A stretch of DNA of 64,000 bases from contig CAXBYZ010000001.1 in the NCBI GenBank assembly GCA_963980215.1, positions 19,234-83,233 on the forward strand, in the 5' to 3' direction. Source of the DNA: CAXBYZ01 sp963980215 (GTDB taxonomy: Bacteria > Patescibacteriota > Microgenomatia > UBA1400 > CG1-02-47-37). A model generated the notes under the pieces. It saw only the letters and a program-made list of their open reading frames with translations, had not been told where the DNA came from and did no database searches. This document shows, piece after piece, positions 31,840-40,238 of the stretch (positions are counted from its first letter, which is position 1; each line of letters begins with the position of its first letter). Both the position numbers and the translations under genes were made by a program.

Positions 31840-32757
31840 TTACTCCTTGACGATAACGTCTTTTTCTTTGAGTTTATCGATAATAATATCTATGGATTTG
31901 CCACCGAGATTTTTAACTTTAGTAATATCTGATCGAGTAGCCTTAGATAACTCCTTGACTGTAGAGTAACCACCATTGCGTAGAGCGTTGGCGATACGAG
32001 TGGGAAGATCTAACTCTTCGACTGATAGTTTTAAGGATTCGTTTTCATCGACTGCTTCTGTCTCTTCTTCTACTTGGACTTCAAATGTTGGGTCGACAAT
32101 TTGAGTGAAGGAAGAGATTAAGATAGAGGCGGCTTGCTCTAAAGCTTTTGATGGCTTGATGGTACCGTCGGTGTAGATTTCCATGACTAGTTTGTCTAGG
32201 TCAATCTTTCTACCAACGCGGGCAACCTCGACATTGTAGTTGACTCTAACAACTGGAGAGAATGATGCGTCTAGAACCATCTGGCCAAGTTTCTGGGCTT
32301 GACGATTTCTGGCTGGCAAGTAACCGTGGCCAGTTTCGACTTCCATTTTTACATCTAGTTTTGAGTTTTTGTCTGAAAGAGTGGCTAAAACTAAATCCTT
32401 GTTGGCAATCTTGACGTTGGCTGGAGTTTTGATGTCTCCGGCTTTGACTTCTCCTGGACCAACTGCGTTTAGACTTAACTCTAGAGGTTTTTCACCGGTG
32501 TAGCTTAGTCTAACTTGCTTTAGGTTTAAGAGTAGTTCAACAATATCTTCTTTGACTCCTGAAAGAGAAGTGAATTGGTGGGTAACTCCGTCTATAGATG
32601 CGTTGGTGATAGCGGCTCCAGTTAGACTTGAAAGAAGAACTCTTCTTAAAGCGTTACCGATAGTTTGACCATAACCCTTTTCTAGTGGAGTTAGTTCGAA
32701 TTTACCGAAGTCTTCTGTCTCGGCAATGGCAGTTGTTTTAAAGTTTGGTTTGATCAT
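31840..32757 (-). CDS. rpoA: RNA polymerase alpha subunit
   Basis: This 305-residue protein has the N-terminal assembly domain with EKGYGQTIGNALRRVLLSSLTGAAITN and VDPTFEVQV, an acidic linker, and the C-terminal DNA/activator-binding domain LDLPTRIANALRNGGYSTVKELSKATRSDITKVKNLGGKSIDIIIDKL. It lies in the usual place between rpsD and rplQ. Confidence 0.97.
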   Translation of the reverse strand: MIKPNFKTTAIAETEDFGKFELTPLEKGYGQTIGNALRRVLLSSLTGAAITNASIDGVTHQFTSLSGVKEDIVELLLNLKQVRLSYTGEKPLELSLNAVGPGEVKAGDIKTPANVKIANKDLVLATLSDKNSKLDVKMEVETGHGYLPARNRQAQKLGQMVLDASFSPVVRVNYNVEVARVGRKIDLDKLVMEIYTDGTIKPSKALEQAASILISSFTQIVDPTFEVQVEEETEAVDENESLKLSVEELDLPTRIANALRNGGYSTVKELSKATRSDITKVKNLGGKSIDIIIDKLKEKDVIVKE

Positions 32758-32771
32758 AAAAATAATCTCCT

Positions 32772-33386
32772 TTATCTTGAGTAGAACTCAACGATGAGCT
32801 GCTCTTGAATATTAATATCTATTTCTTCACGTTCTGGCAGTCTTTCTAGTTTAGCAGCAACCGCTTTTCTTTTGAGCCACTTGGGAATGACCATGTCTTT
32901 TTTTGCTTTTGCTAAAAGAGCGGCTACATCTGGAATCTTTTGACCTTTGGCGTCTAGGCTGATGACTTGGCCGATCTTGACTAGGTACGATGGAATGCTT
33001 AGTTTTTTGCCGTCTACCATGACATGGCCATGGGAAACTAGCTGACGAGCGGCTGGCCTAGTGGCGGCAAATCCGGCTCGATAGACTAAGTTATCTAGAC
33101 GAGACTCTAGGATCTGGAGAAGCTTTTCTCCGGTAGCACTTTGAGTCTTTCTAGCTACTTTGTAGTATCTTCTGAATTGTCTCTCTAGAACCCCGTAGGC
33201 AGTTTTTAGTTTCTGTTTTTCTTTTAGCTGTGAGCCGTAATCTGATAGCCTTCTTTTGAGTTTTTTACCGTGAAATCCTGGTGGATGAGGTTTTTTGGCT
33301 AGAAGTTTGTCAAACTTGGGAGAACCAAAGATGTTCTCTCCAAATTTTCTAACTAGCTTACCTCTTTTGGTTGAAACTTTTGCCAT
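32772..33386 (-). CDS. rpsD: Ribosomal protein uS4
   Basis: This 204-residue protein has the S4 domain LESRLDNLVYRAGFAATRPAARQLVSHGHVMVDGKKLSIPSYLVKIGQVI (in two blocks) and the final QLIVEFYSR. It nucleates assembly of the 30S body. Zinc cysteines of the C+ form are absent. Confidence 0.96.
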   Translation of the reverse strand: MAKVSTKRGKLVRKFGENIFGSPKFDKLLAKKPHPPGFHGKKLKRRLSDYGSQLKEKQKLKTAYGVLERQFRRYYKVARKTQSATGEKLLQILESRLDNLVYRAGFAATRPAARQLVSHGHVMVDGKKLSIPSYLVKIGQVISLDAKGQKIPDVAALLAKAKKDMVIPKWLKRKAVAAKLERLPEREEIDINIQEQLIVEFYSR

Positions 33387-33388
33387 AT

Positions 33389-33769
33389 TTATCCTCTACG
33401 CCTCTTTTTGGGACGACAACCATTGTGGGGAATGGGTGTAATATCTGATATTTGAGTAACTTTTACTCCACTAGATCTGATGACACCAAGAACTGCGTCT
33501 CTGCCTGAACCTGGGCCCTTGATAAAGACTTGAACGGTGGTGAGACCACGATCTTTGGCTTTGGCAAGAACGGCCTCAATAGCTGTAGAGGCGGCAAATG
33601 GAGTGGATTTTCTTGAACCCTTGAAACCTGAAGCTCCAGTGGAACCCCAAGTGATAACATTACCTTTTATGTCCGTGATGGAAATTAGGGTGTTGTTGAA
33701 GGTAGCGGTAATAAAAATTTTACCGGTGGTGATTTTGGTAGTGGATGTGGTTGGTTTATCGTTTTTCAT
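33389..33769 (-). CDS. rpsK: Ribosomal protein uS11
   Basis: This 126-residue protein has ITATFNNTLISITDIKGNVITWGSTGASGFKGSRKSTPFAA and the end TPIPHNGCRPKKRRRG. It lies at the platform of the 30S subunit near the Shine-Dalgarno helix. It overlaps rpsM by four bases. Confidence 0.96.
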   Translation of the reverse strand: MKNDKPTTSTTKITTGKIFITATFNNTLISITDIKGNVITWGSTGASGFKGSRKSTPFAASTAIEAVLAKAKDRGLTTVQVFIKGPGSGRDAVLGVIRSSGVKVTQISDITPIPHNGCRPKKRRRG

Positions 33770-34164
33770 TTTTTAGCTGCCTCCATTTTTGCGGCATCTT
33801 CTTTCTTTAGAGCTCCGACGGTCATTCTGCGACCACGCCTGGTTCTGGCGTTGTGTCTTGTTCTTTGGCCTCGTGATGGTAACTTAGCAGCATGACGCAT
33901 GCCTCTGTAGGTGCCGATTTGCCTAAGTCTTTTGATGTTTTCGGTGATTATTTTTCGGAGTGAACCTTCGGTGGGAAGAGTTTCTAAGGACTTTTGAATT
34001 CTAACAACTTCTTCTGAGGTGAGATCTTTGGCTCTCTTATCTGGGTCGACATTGGCAAGCTTTAAAACTTTTTTGACATTTTCTCGGCCAATACCGTAGA
34101 GATAGGTTAAGGCGATGCCTGTTTTTTTGTTTTGAGGTAGGTCGATTCCTGATATTCTTGGCAT
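33766..34164 (-). CDS. rpsM: Ribosomal protein uS13
   Basis: This 132-residue protein starts MPRISGIDLPQNKKTGIALTYLYGIGR and ends with the basic GQRTRHNARTRRGRRMTVGALKKEDAAKMEAAKK, slightly extended. uS13 forms bridges to the 50S subunit and contacts P-site tRNA. Confidence 0.96.
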   Translation of the reverse strand: MPRISGIDLPQNKKTGIALTYLYGIGRENVKKVLKLANVDPDKRAKDLTSEEVVRIQKSLETLPTEGSLRKIITENIKRLRQIGTYRGMRHAAKLPSRGQRTRHNARTRRGRRMTVGALKKEDAAKMEAAKK

Positions 34165-34167
34165 AAA

Positions 34168-34281
34168 TTATCCTTGACGCTGTTTATGGCGAGGATTCTC
34201 ACAAATAACGTAGACAACCCCCTTGCGACGGACTGTCTTGCATTTTATACATCTTTTTTTGACTGATGCTTGTACTTTCAT
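34168..34281 (-). CDS. rpmJ: Ribosomal protein bL36
   Basis: This 37-residue protein reads MKVQASVKKRCIKCKTVRRKG and continues VVYVICENPRHKQRQG; the zinc ligands CIKC, C and H are all present. It is too short for most gene finders. It lies between infA and rpsM, its normal place. Its ATG directly follows a terminator-like hairpin and seven T. Confidence 0.95.
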   Translation of the reverse strand: MKVQASVKKRCIKCKTVRRKGVVYVICENPRHKQRQG

Positions 34282-34288
34282 AAAAAAA

Positions 34289-34326
34289 TCTCAAAACCAT
34301 TTTATTTAAAATAGCAGGTTTTGAGG
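34289..34326 (-). terminator. Terminator-like hairpin in front of rpmJ
   Basis: CTCAAAACC (34290-34298) pairs with GGTTTTGAG (34317-34325); an inner ATTTT/AAAAT stem extends the loop. On the minus strand the stem is followed by ATTTTTTT and then the rpmJ ATG. It could end infA transcripts or act as an attenuator for the alpha-operon genes. Confidence 0.6.
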
Positions 34327-34334
34327 TTATTTAG

Positions 34335-34556
34335 TTATTTTAATCTGTAAACGATGCGACCCTTGTCTTCATCGTAAGGGGATTGCTCCACTTTGACTTT
34401 ATCTCCAGGAAGGACACGAATTCTGTACATTCGCATTTTTCCACCGAGATGACAAAAAATTGTTTTGTCTGAGTTGTCAACTTTTACTTTGAAGGTGGCA
34501 TTGGGAAGATTCTCAATGACTACTCCTTCTACTTCTATAATGTCTTTCTGACTCAT
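34335..34556 (-). CDS. infA: Translation initiation factor IF-1
   Basis: This 73-residue OB-fold protein reads KDIIEVEGVVIENLPNATFKVKV and GGKMRMYRIRVLPGDKVKVEQSPYDEDKGRIVYRL. IF-1 blocks the ribosomal A site during initiation. It has a probable promoter of its own just upstream. Confidence 0.96.
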   Translation of the reverse strand: MSQKDIIEVEGVVIENLPNATFKVKVDNSDKTIFCHLGGKMRMYRIRVLPGDKVKVEQSPYDEDKGRIVYRLK

Positions 34557-34566
34557 TATTGTCCTT

Positions 34567-34575
34567 ATTATATCA
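34567..34575 (-). promoter_or_regulatory. Extended -10 upstream of infA
   Basis: TG-A-TATAAT reads on the minus strand at 34575-34567. No good -35 is visible. An AAGGA lies between it and the start codon. Confidence 0.45.
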
Positions 34576-34602
34576 GATAATTAATAATTTTTCTATAATT
34601 TA

Positions 34603-35340
34603 CTAGGTTAGAATAACTGGGCCGTTTTTGGTGACGGCGACAGTGTGTTCAAACATGCCAGCTAGCTTACCGTCTTTGGTGGCAATTGTCCAACCGTCTT
34701 TTTTATCGGTGATGGTGTCGCTTGAACCTTGCATGTAGATAATTTCGATAGCTATGGTTAGCCCTTCTTCAATTACTGGAGTAGATTTGACGTCTTCCTC
34801 AAGGTAACAAGGAATCATGGGCTGGTGATGAAGAGTGGTGCTGATGCCATGGCCAGTTAAATTCCTAGCAACATTGTAGCCTTCTTTTTCAACAGTTTCT
34901 TGCATGGCTCTTGAGATGTGGCCAATGTGTTTGCCAACTTTGGCTTGCTTGATAGCTAGATTTAAGGCTTTTTCTCCGGTTTCGAGAAATTTTTTCTTTT
35001 CTTGGTAGTCATCTGGTTTACCGATAATGAAAGTAAATGAGGTGTCTGTGTGATAACCTTTAAAATAAATACCGACGTCTATAGAGACGACGTCCCCGTC
35101 TTTAATAACTTTGTCATCTGGAATGCCGTGAACTAACCCAGAGTTTAAGTTTATACAAGTGGCCCAAGAGTAACCGGGAACCATGGCAAAGCTGGCTTGA
35201 CCGCCGGCCTCTTTGATTAACTTTTGAGCTTCGGCTTCGATTTGGCTTAATTTCATCCCCACTTTAGTTGTTTGAATTAGGGTTTTTTTTATCTCTTTTA
35301 ACTTAGCTCCACCGATGGCCATTATTTTGACTTTATCCAT
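34603..35340 (-). CDS. map: Methionine aminopeptidase
   Basis: This 245-residue enzyme has the type I MAP ligands in SIDVGIYFKGYHTDTSFTF (two Asp), NLTGHGISTTLHHQP (His) and the two Glu in AIEIIYMQG and MFEHTVAV. It removes initiator Met. I chose ATG 35340, preceded by GAGGT at the right distance; a GTG at 35355 in the same frame lies inside the family A palindrome and seems less likely. Confidence 0.93.
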   Translation of the reverse strand: MDKVKIMAIGGAKLKEIKKTLIQTTKVGMKLSQIEAEAQKLIKEAGGQASFAMVPGYSWATCINLNSGLVHGIPDDKVIKDGDVVSIDVGIYFKGYHTDTSFTFIIGKPDDYQEKKKFLETGEKALNLAIKQAKVGKHIGHISRAMQETVEKEGYNVARNLTGHGISTTLHHQPMIPCYLEEDVKSTPVIEEGLTIAIEIIYMQGSSDTITDKKDGWTIATKDGKLAGMFEHTVAVTKNGPVILT

Positions 35341-35350
35341 AGTTACCTCT

Positions 35351-35371
35351 ATCACACCTTAGAGGTGTGAT
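35351..35371. repeat. Family A palindrome variant at the end of cmk
   Basis: It is identical over 21 bases to the copy at 22866. It encodes the last residues HTSKV and the TGA of cmk and ends just before the Shine-Dalgarno of map. Confidence 0.85.
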
Positions 35372-36074
35372 TGATTAATTTGAGGTGGAGGAGTTTTTTG
35401 ATGATTGCTTCTACAACTTGGTTGATTGTTAGTTTTGTGGTTTTTAGTAACCAAGCTCCTGGAACAATTTTAAGTGGATCTGCTTCTCTACCAGAATCTT
35501 GTTGGTCTCTTTTTTTTGTTTGTTTTAGAGTGGCTGGAAATGATTGTTTGGTTCCTTTTTTTGATAACTCAATGTGTCTACGTTTGGCTCTTGATTCAAC
35601 TGAAGCTGTCATGAATATTTTAATGTCTGCCTTGGGAAGAACAACTGAAGTGATGTCCCTGCCCTCCATAACAACGCTTTGTTTTTTTGCCATTGTTTTT
35701 TGAAGATTGACCAAGTGTTTTCTTACCCTTGGAAGAGTAGCTACCGAAGAAGCTCCCCAACTGATTTTCTCTGATCGAAGTTCTTTGGTGACATCTTTGT
35801 TGTCTAACATAACAGTGCAGAAGCGACTGTTGTTTTTGGGTGGATAGAGCGAGATTTTTGATTTTTTTAGTAAAGGAATTAATTCTTTTTCATTGGTAAA
35901 TTCAATTGAATTTCTTTGAGCTATTAGAGCGACTGTCCGATACATTGAACCGGTGTCGATGTAGGTAATGCTTAGTTGTTTAGATAGTAAGCGAGCGATG
36001 GTGCTTTTTCCCGCTCCAGCTGGACCGTCGATGGCAATTTGAATATTCTTGGTAGGTTTATACTTTGGCTTCAT
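35352..36074 (-). CDS. cmk: Cytidylate kinase
   Basis: This 240-residue kinase has IAIDGPAGAGKSTIARLLSKQLSITYIDTGSMYRTVAL, VVMEGRDITSVVLPKADIKIFMTAS and KRDQQDSGREADPLKIVPGAWLL, all typical of CMP kinases. It phosphorylates CMP/dCMP. Its C-terminus is built from a family A palindrome. It overlaps adk by 17 bases. Confidence 0.94.
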   Translation of the reverse strand: MKPKYKPTKNIQIAIDGPAGAGKSTIARLLSKQLSITYIDTGSMYRTVALIAQRNSIEFTNEKELIPLLKKSKISLYPPKNNSRFCTVMLDNKDVTKELRSEKISWGASSVATLPRVRKHLVNLQKTMAKKQSVVMEGRDITSVVLPKADIKIFMTASVESRAKRRHIELSKKGTKQSFPATLKQTKKRDQQDSGREADPLKIVPGAWLLKTTKLTINQVVEAIIKKLLHLKLINHTSKV

Positions 36075-36639
36075 TTACTGTTTTCATAACATCTTGGTGA
36101 ATGTCTTCTATGGACTGCTCGCCGTTGATGGTTTTTAGTAAACCTTCTTCTTTGTAGTACTTTAGAACATCGGCTTCTTGCCTGTGATAGATGTCTAGTC
36201 TTGATTTAACTTTTTGTTCGGAGTCGTGAAGAGAGCCATCTGGGCTTTTTCTGCCTCTTTTTAGCAATCTTTTGACTGACTCTTCATTGCTAACATCGAG
36301 GTGAAAAACAAAGTTAACTTTTTTGCCGTACTTGTCTAGTTTATCAGCTAAAAATAGAGCTTGGGTGTGGTTTCTGGGAAAACCGTCGATAACAAAACCG
36401 TCTTTGACGTCATCTTCTTTGAGTCGATATTTCCAGAGAACAAACATTTCTGAGTCAGCAACGTAGTGACCTAGAGTTAAACAATCTCGACAAACGTCGC
36501 CCATGATGCCTTGGTCTTCTTTGGCAAATTTTCTAACTAGATCCCCTGAACCCAAGTAAGGAACGCCAATTTTTTCGGCTAACATCTTGGCTTGAGTGGA
36601 TTTTCCTGAGCCTTCTGGCCCGTAAAAAATTATAAACAT
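36058..36639 (-). CDS. adk: Adenylate kinase
   Basis: This 193-residue kinase has FYGPEGSGKSTQAKMLAEKIGVPYLGSGDLVRK, DGFVIDGFPRNHTQA and RLLKRGRKSPDG, which identify an adenylate-kinase-type NMP kinase. The LID region is of the short, zinc-free type. It lies next to secY, as in most bacteria. Confidence 0.9.
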   Translation of the reverse strand: MFIIFYGPEGSGKSTQAKMLAEKIGVPYLGSGDLVRKFAKEDQGIMGDVCRDCLTLGHYVADSEMFVLWKYRLKEDDVKDGFVIDGFPRNHTQALFLADKLDKYGKKVNFVFHLDVSNEESVKRLLKRGRKSPDGSLHDSEQKVKSRLDIYHRQEADVLKYYKEEGLLKTINGEQSIEDIHQDVMKTVNEAKV

Positions 36640-36640
36640 T

Positions 36641-37915
36641 TTAGAGGAAACTTTCGTAGTTTCGCATAATTAATTGAGATTCAAAGTTTTTGCTGGTTTC
36701 TAGAATAACTGAGACGACGATGAGAATTCCAGTACCACCGATAGTCATGGTGGTAATACCGGTGATGTATCTAGCAATAGATGGCAAGATAGCTATCAAT
36801 CCCAAGAATAGAGCCCCGGCTAGAGTGATTCTATTAAGAACGTAAGACAGGTAGTCGGCAGTAGGTCGACCTGGCCTAATACCGGGAATAAAGCCTCCGT
36901 ATTTTTTGATGTCTTCGGCAATTTTATCTGGATTAAAGGTAACGGCGGTGTAGAAGTAGGTAAAGGCAACTACTAGAAATAAATAAATAATGTGGTAGGG
37001 AGCTTTATTGGGGTCAAATAGATCGGTAACTTTAGTGGCAAAGGAGGCAACGGCTGGGTTGCTAACCCCTGATAAAAATCTACCAACTACTGATGGCATG
37101 AGGACTAGAGAAACTGCAAAGATTATAGGAATAACTCCAGCTTGATTGACTCTTAGAGGTAAGTGAGTTGATTGACCTGGCTGAGTACGACCAGAAACTC
37201 TTCTGGCATAGCGAACCTTGATTTGACGAGTGGCTTCGTTGACGTAGATGATGCCGGAGATAACTAATAAACTTAGGGCAGCAAAAGTGATGATACCAAC
37301 AAAGTTTAGAGTTTGACTAATTGAAGAGGTTTGGAGAAGAGAAACAGGGAGACGACCAACGATACCTGCAAAGATAAGTAGAGAGATACCGTTGCCGATA
37401 CCGTACTCTGTTAGTAACTCCCCGAGCCACATTAGCAAGACTGTGCCGGCAACCATGGTGACAACGGTGCTAACTGCAAAGAGTGGGTTTGAGATAGAGA
37501 TAATCTGTTGGTTTTTTAGGAGAGCGACCATGCCAATACTTTGAAGTGTGGCTAGGGGAATGGATAATAATCTAGTCCATTGGTTGATTTTTTCTCGACC
37601 ATACTCGCCTTCTTTGCTGATCTCTTCTAGTTTGGGGAAGATGATGGTGAGCAGATTAAAGACGATTGAGGCATTAATGTAGGGACCTAAACCTAGAGCC
37701 ATGATAGAGAAGTTGGCTAGGGTGCCCCCTGAAAAAATGTCTAGAAGTCCTAGTAGTTGGTTTGAACCAAAAAGTTGTTTTAAGGCGTTGACATCAACAC
37801 CTGGAACTGGAATGTGAGCAACAAAACGAAAAATGACAAAGATAAAAAATGTTATTAATATCTTTTTTCTTAAATCTTTTATTTTAAATATATTTAAGAT
37901 TGGTTTTAAGTTCAT
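36641..37915 (-). CDS. secY: Preprotein translocase SecY
   Basis: This 424-residue protein has ten transmembrane helices, FRFVAHIPVPGVD at TM1, SGGTLANFSIMALGLGPYINASI (plug and TM2 area), LTEYGIGNGISLLIFAGI and YADYLS-type PGRPTADYLSYVLNRITLAGA. It is the channel subunit of the Sec translocase. Its start overlaps rplO by four bases. Confidence 0.96.
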   Translation of the reverse strand: MNLKPILNIFKIKDLRKKILITFFIFVIFRFVAHIPVPGVDVNALKQLFGSNQLLGLLDIFSGGTLANFSIMALGLGPYINASIVFNLLTIIFPKLEEISKEGEYGREKINQWTRLLSIPLATLQSIGMVALLKNQQIISISNPLFAVSTVVTMVAGTVLLMWLGELLTEYGIGNGISLLIFAGIVGRLPVSLLQTSSISQTLNFVGIITFAALSLLVISGIIYVNEATRQIKVRYARRVSGRTQPGQSTHLPLRVNQAGVIPIIFAVSLVLMPSVVGRFLSGVSNPAVASFATKVTDLFDPNKAPYHIIYLFLVVAFTYFYTAVTFNPDKIAEDIKKYGGFIPGIRPGRPTADYLSYVLNRITLAGALFLGLIAILPSIARYITGITTMTIGGTGILIVVSVILETSKNFESQLIMRNYESFL

Positions 37916-38427
37916 TTAGTCTTAGGAGCAGCTTTTTTTGGTTTAGCTACTTTTTTAGTGGCTGGTTTTGTTTTTGGTTTGGCCTCAACTACTTTTCCAC
38001 CGGCCTTTTTTATTTTAACAGCTGCGGCTTTAGAAACTGGTAGCTTGATGGTTAAGGCTACTTTTAGGTCTCCGTCTCCTAAAACTTTCACTTTTAAGTC
38101 TTTGGCACTGGCTGGTAGAACCTTGTTTTTGATTAAAGTATCTACTGAAACTGTAGCCCCTTTCTTAAAACTTTCAAGATGTTTTAGGTTGATGATTAAG
38201 GGTTTGACCCCAACTGGTTTGTTTTTTAGTTTTCCACGTAACATAGGAACTCTCCTTATTAATGTTTTTCTCATTGGCGCACCTTCAAAGTAGAGTGGGA
38301 CTTTGCTTCTGGCCTTTTGACCTTTGGCTCCACGACCGGAGGTGTGACCACCTTTGCCGGATCCATAACCACGACCAACTCTTTTTTTTGGTTTGTCTTT
38401 GATTTTTGTAAGTGTGTTTAGTGTCAT
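37912..38427 (-). CDS. rplO: Ribosomal protein uL15 with Lys/Ala tail
   Basis: This 171-residue protein begins with the glycine-rich KKRVGRGYGSGKGGHTSGRGAKGQKAR region that penetrates the 50S core. The last 30 residues are a low-complexity K/A/P tail. It directly follows rpsE with no rpmD between them. It overlaps both neighbours by four bases. Confidence 0.95.
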   Translation of the reverse strand: MTLNTLTKIKDKPKKRVGRGYGSGKGGHTSGRGAKGQKARSKVPLYFEGAPMRKTLIRRVPMLRGKLKNKPVGVKPLIINLKHLESFKKGATVSVDTLIKNKVLPASAKDLKVKVLGDGDLKVALTIKLPVSKAAAVKIKKAGGKVVEAKPKTKPATKKVAKPKKAAPKTK

Positions 38428-38930
38428 TTTGTCTCCTTTTGGAGTTTAGTGTAGTTTTGAAGTTGTTTTAGAGCTTTGATAGTACAGTAGACGTTTGAAG
38501 CTTTGTTTCTGGTTCCAAGAACTTTGCTGGAGATGTTTTTGACTCCAGCGGCCTCCATAACTGATCTAACTGCTCCACCAGCAATAATACCACTACCTTT
38601 TGGAGCTGGTTTAAGCATGACTTTGGCGGCACCAAATTTTACCAAAACATCGTAAGGAATGGTGTCTTTTTTCATGGGAACGGTGATGAGGTTTTTCTTG
38701 GCTTTTCTGATTCCTTTTTTGATTGAGGAAAGAACATCTGGGGCTTTTCCTAGACCGACACCGACGCGACCCTTTTTGTCTCCAACCACCATTAGGACTG
38801 AGAAGCCGATTTGGTTGCCGCCTTTGGTTTTTTTGGAGACACGACTGACTTGAATGACTTTCTCGTCGAATTCTTTGTCTTGTTGGTATCTACCTTGATT
38901 TCTATTGTTGTTTTTTGGTGGTTGATTCAT
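38424..38930 (-). CDS. rpsE: Ribosomal protein uS5
   Basis: This 168-residue protein has FDEKVIQVSRVSKKTKGGNQIGFSVLMVVGDKKGRVGVGLGKAPDV and GSGIIAGGAVRSVMEAAGVKNISSKVLGTRN, the two conserved domains of uS5, which shapes the mRNA entry site and decoding fidelity. It overlaps rplO by four bases. Confidence 0.96.
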   Translation of the reverse strand: MNQPPKNNNRNQGRYQQDKEFDEKVIQVSRVSKKTKGGNQIGFSVLMVVGDKKGRVGVGLGKAPDVLSSIKKGIRKAKKNLITVPMKKDTIPYDVLVKFGAAKVMLKPAPKGSGIIAGGAVRSVMEAAGVKNISSKVLGTRNKASNVYCTIKALKQLQNYTKLQKETK

Positions 38931-38932
38931 AT

Positions 38933-39283
38933 TTATATTTTTAGACCAGCTTTTCTGGCTGCATCTGCTAGAGCTTTGACTCGGCCGTGGTACTTGTAGG
39001 GACCACGATCGAAAACTACTTGTTTAATTTTTTTAAGTTTGGCTTTTTTGGCGATAGCTTCACCCAAAGCAATAGCTTGGTCTAGCTTGGTTTTGGCTTT
39101 GGTGTCTAGTTTTTTGGTAGTAGCTGAAACTAGAGTAACTCCTTTGGTGTCGTCTATGATTTGAGCTGAAGTGTATTTATTTGACCTAAAGACAGTTAGT
39201 CTTGGCCTATCCTTGCTTGTGGTTAAGCTTGCTCTAGTTCTGATTTGTCTTTTGGTTTTTTTGTTTTTGTATCTATTGATCAT
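38933..39283 (-). CDS. rplR: Ribosomal protein uL18
   Basis: This 116-residue protein has RPRLTVFRSNKYTSAQIIDDTKGVTLVSA and VVFDRGPYKYHGRVKALADAARKAGLKI, diagnostic of uL18, which anchors 5S rRNA in the 50S subunit. Confidence 0.96.
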   Translation of the reverse strand: MINRYKNKKTKRQIRTRASLTTSKDRPRLTVFRSNKYTSAQIIDDTKGVTLVSATTKKLDTKAKTKLDQAIALGEAIAKKAKLKKIKQVVFDRGPYKYHGRVKALADAARKAGLKI

Positions 39284-39285
39284 GT

Positions 39286-39834
39286 TTATGCTTCGGCTGC
39301 TTTGGCGGCTTTACCTGGTTTTAATTTAACAACTTCGCCTTGATACCTAACACCCTTACCTTTGTAAGAGTCGGGTTTTTTAAATTCTCTAATTTTGGCG
39401 GCTACTTGACCAACTAACTGTTTATCTGCCCCGGAGACAACGATAGTTTTGTTGTCTTTGACTTCGACTTTGATTGATTCTGGTGCCTGGTAAACAACTG
39501 GGTGAGAAAACCCGAGAGAAAGTTCGATGGCTTTACCCTTGGCTTCGACTCTAAAACCGGTGCCTTCTAGCTCTAGAGTTTTGGAGTAGCCTTTGGTAAC
39601 ACCTTCAACCATGTTGAAAAGAAGACTTCTGACTAGACCGTGATAGGCTTTGGTTTGGTTTGAAGTAGTGGTAGTGGTAACTGTAGCTAGCTTATCTTTG
39701 ACTTCAATGGCTATACCCTCAGGGATTTTTTGAGTAAGAGAAATGCCCTTGGAAGAGACTTTCATCTGATTGTCTTTTACCTCTAGAGTAACTTCTTCTG
39801 GGATGGTGACTGGTTGTTTTCCGATTCTAGACAT
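39286..39834 (-). CDS. rplF: Ribosomal protein uL6
   Basis: This 182-residue protein starts MSRIGKQPVTIPEEV and contains LELEGTGFRVEAKGKAIELSLGFSHPV and KPDSYKGKGVRYQGEVVKLKPGKAAK. It lies near the GTPase-factor site of the 50S subunit. Confidence 0.96.
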   Translation of the reverse strand: MSRIGKQPVTIPEEVTLEVKDNQMKVSSKGISLTQKIPEGIAIEVKDKLATVTTTTTSNQTKAYHGLVRSLLFNMVEGVTKGYSKTLELEGTGFRVEAKGKAIELSLGFSHPVVYQAPESIKVEVKDNKTIVVSGADKQLVGQVAAKIREFKKPDSYKGKGVRYQGEVVKLKPGKAAKAAEA

Positions 39835-39836
39835 AT

Positions 39837-40229
39837 TTAGCTAACTTTGAGAAGAACTTCTCCTCCTAAATTTTTTTCTTGAGCTTGACGAGCACCCATA
39901 ACGCCTTTTGAAGTAGAGATAATGACATAGCCTCGACCCCTCATGTACTTGGCTAACTCTTTGACGGTGGCGTAAGTTCTGACACCTGGCTTTGAGATTC
40001 TTTTTAGTTGGCCTATGGCTGGCATTCTATCTTTGTACTTGAGGGTAAGTTTTAAGGTTTTTAAGGGGACTTTGCCTTCAACTGAGTAGTCTTTGATGTA
40101 GCCTTTATTCTTGAGAATTCTAACTATGTCTTCTTTTAAGATAGAGTGAGGGATAGAAACGGTTTTGTGGTTAACTGATTTGGCGTTTCTAATTCTGGTG
40201 AGTAAGTCTGCAATAGGGTCTGATAGCAT
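39837..40229 (-). CDS. rpsH: Ribosomal protein uS8
   Basis: This 130-residue protein reads MLSDPIADLLTRIRNAKSVNHKTVSIPHSILKEDIVRIL and ends RPGVRTYA-like KPGVRTYATVKELAKYMRGRGYVIISTSKGVMGARQAQEKNLGGEVLLKV. It binds helix 21 of 16S rRNA and often represses the spc operon. Confidence 0.96.
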   Translation of the reverse strand: MLSDPIADLLTRIRNAKSVNHKTVSIPHSILKEDIVRILKNKGYIKDYSVEGKVPLKTLKLTLKYKDRMPAIGQLKRISKPGVRTYATVKELAKYMRGRGYVIISTSKGVMGARQAQEKNLGGEVLLKVS

Positions 40230-40238
40230 ATATATAGT

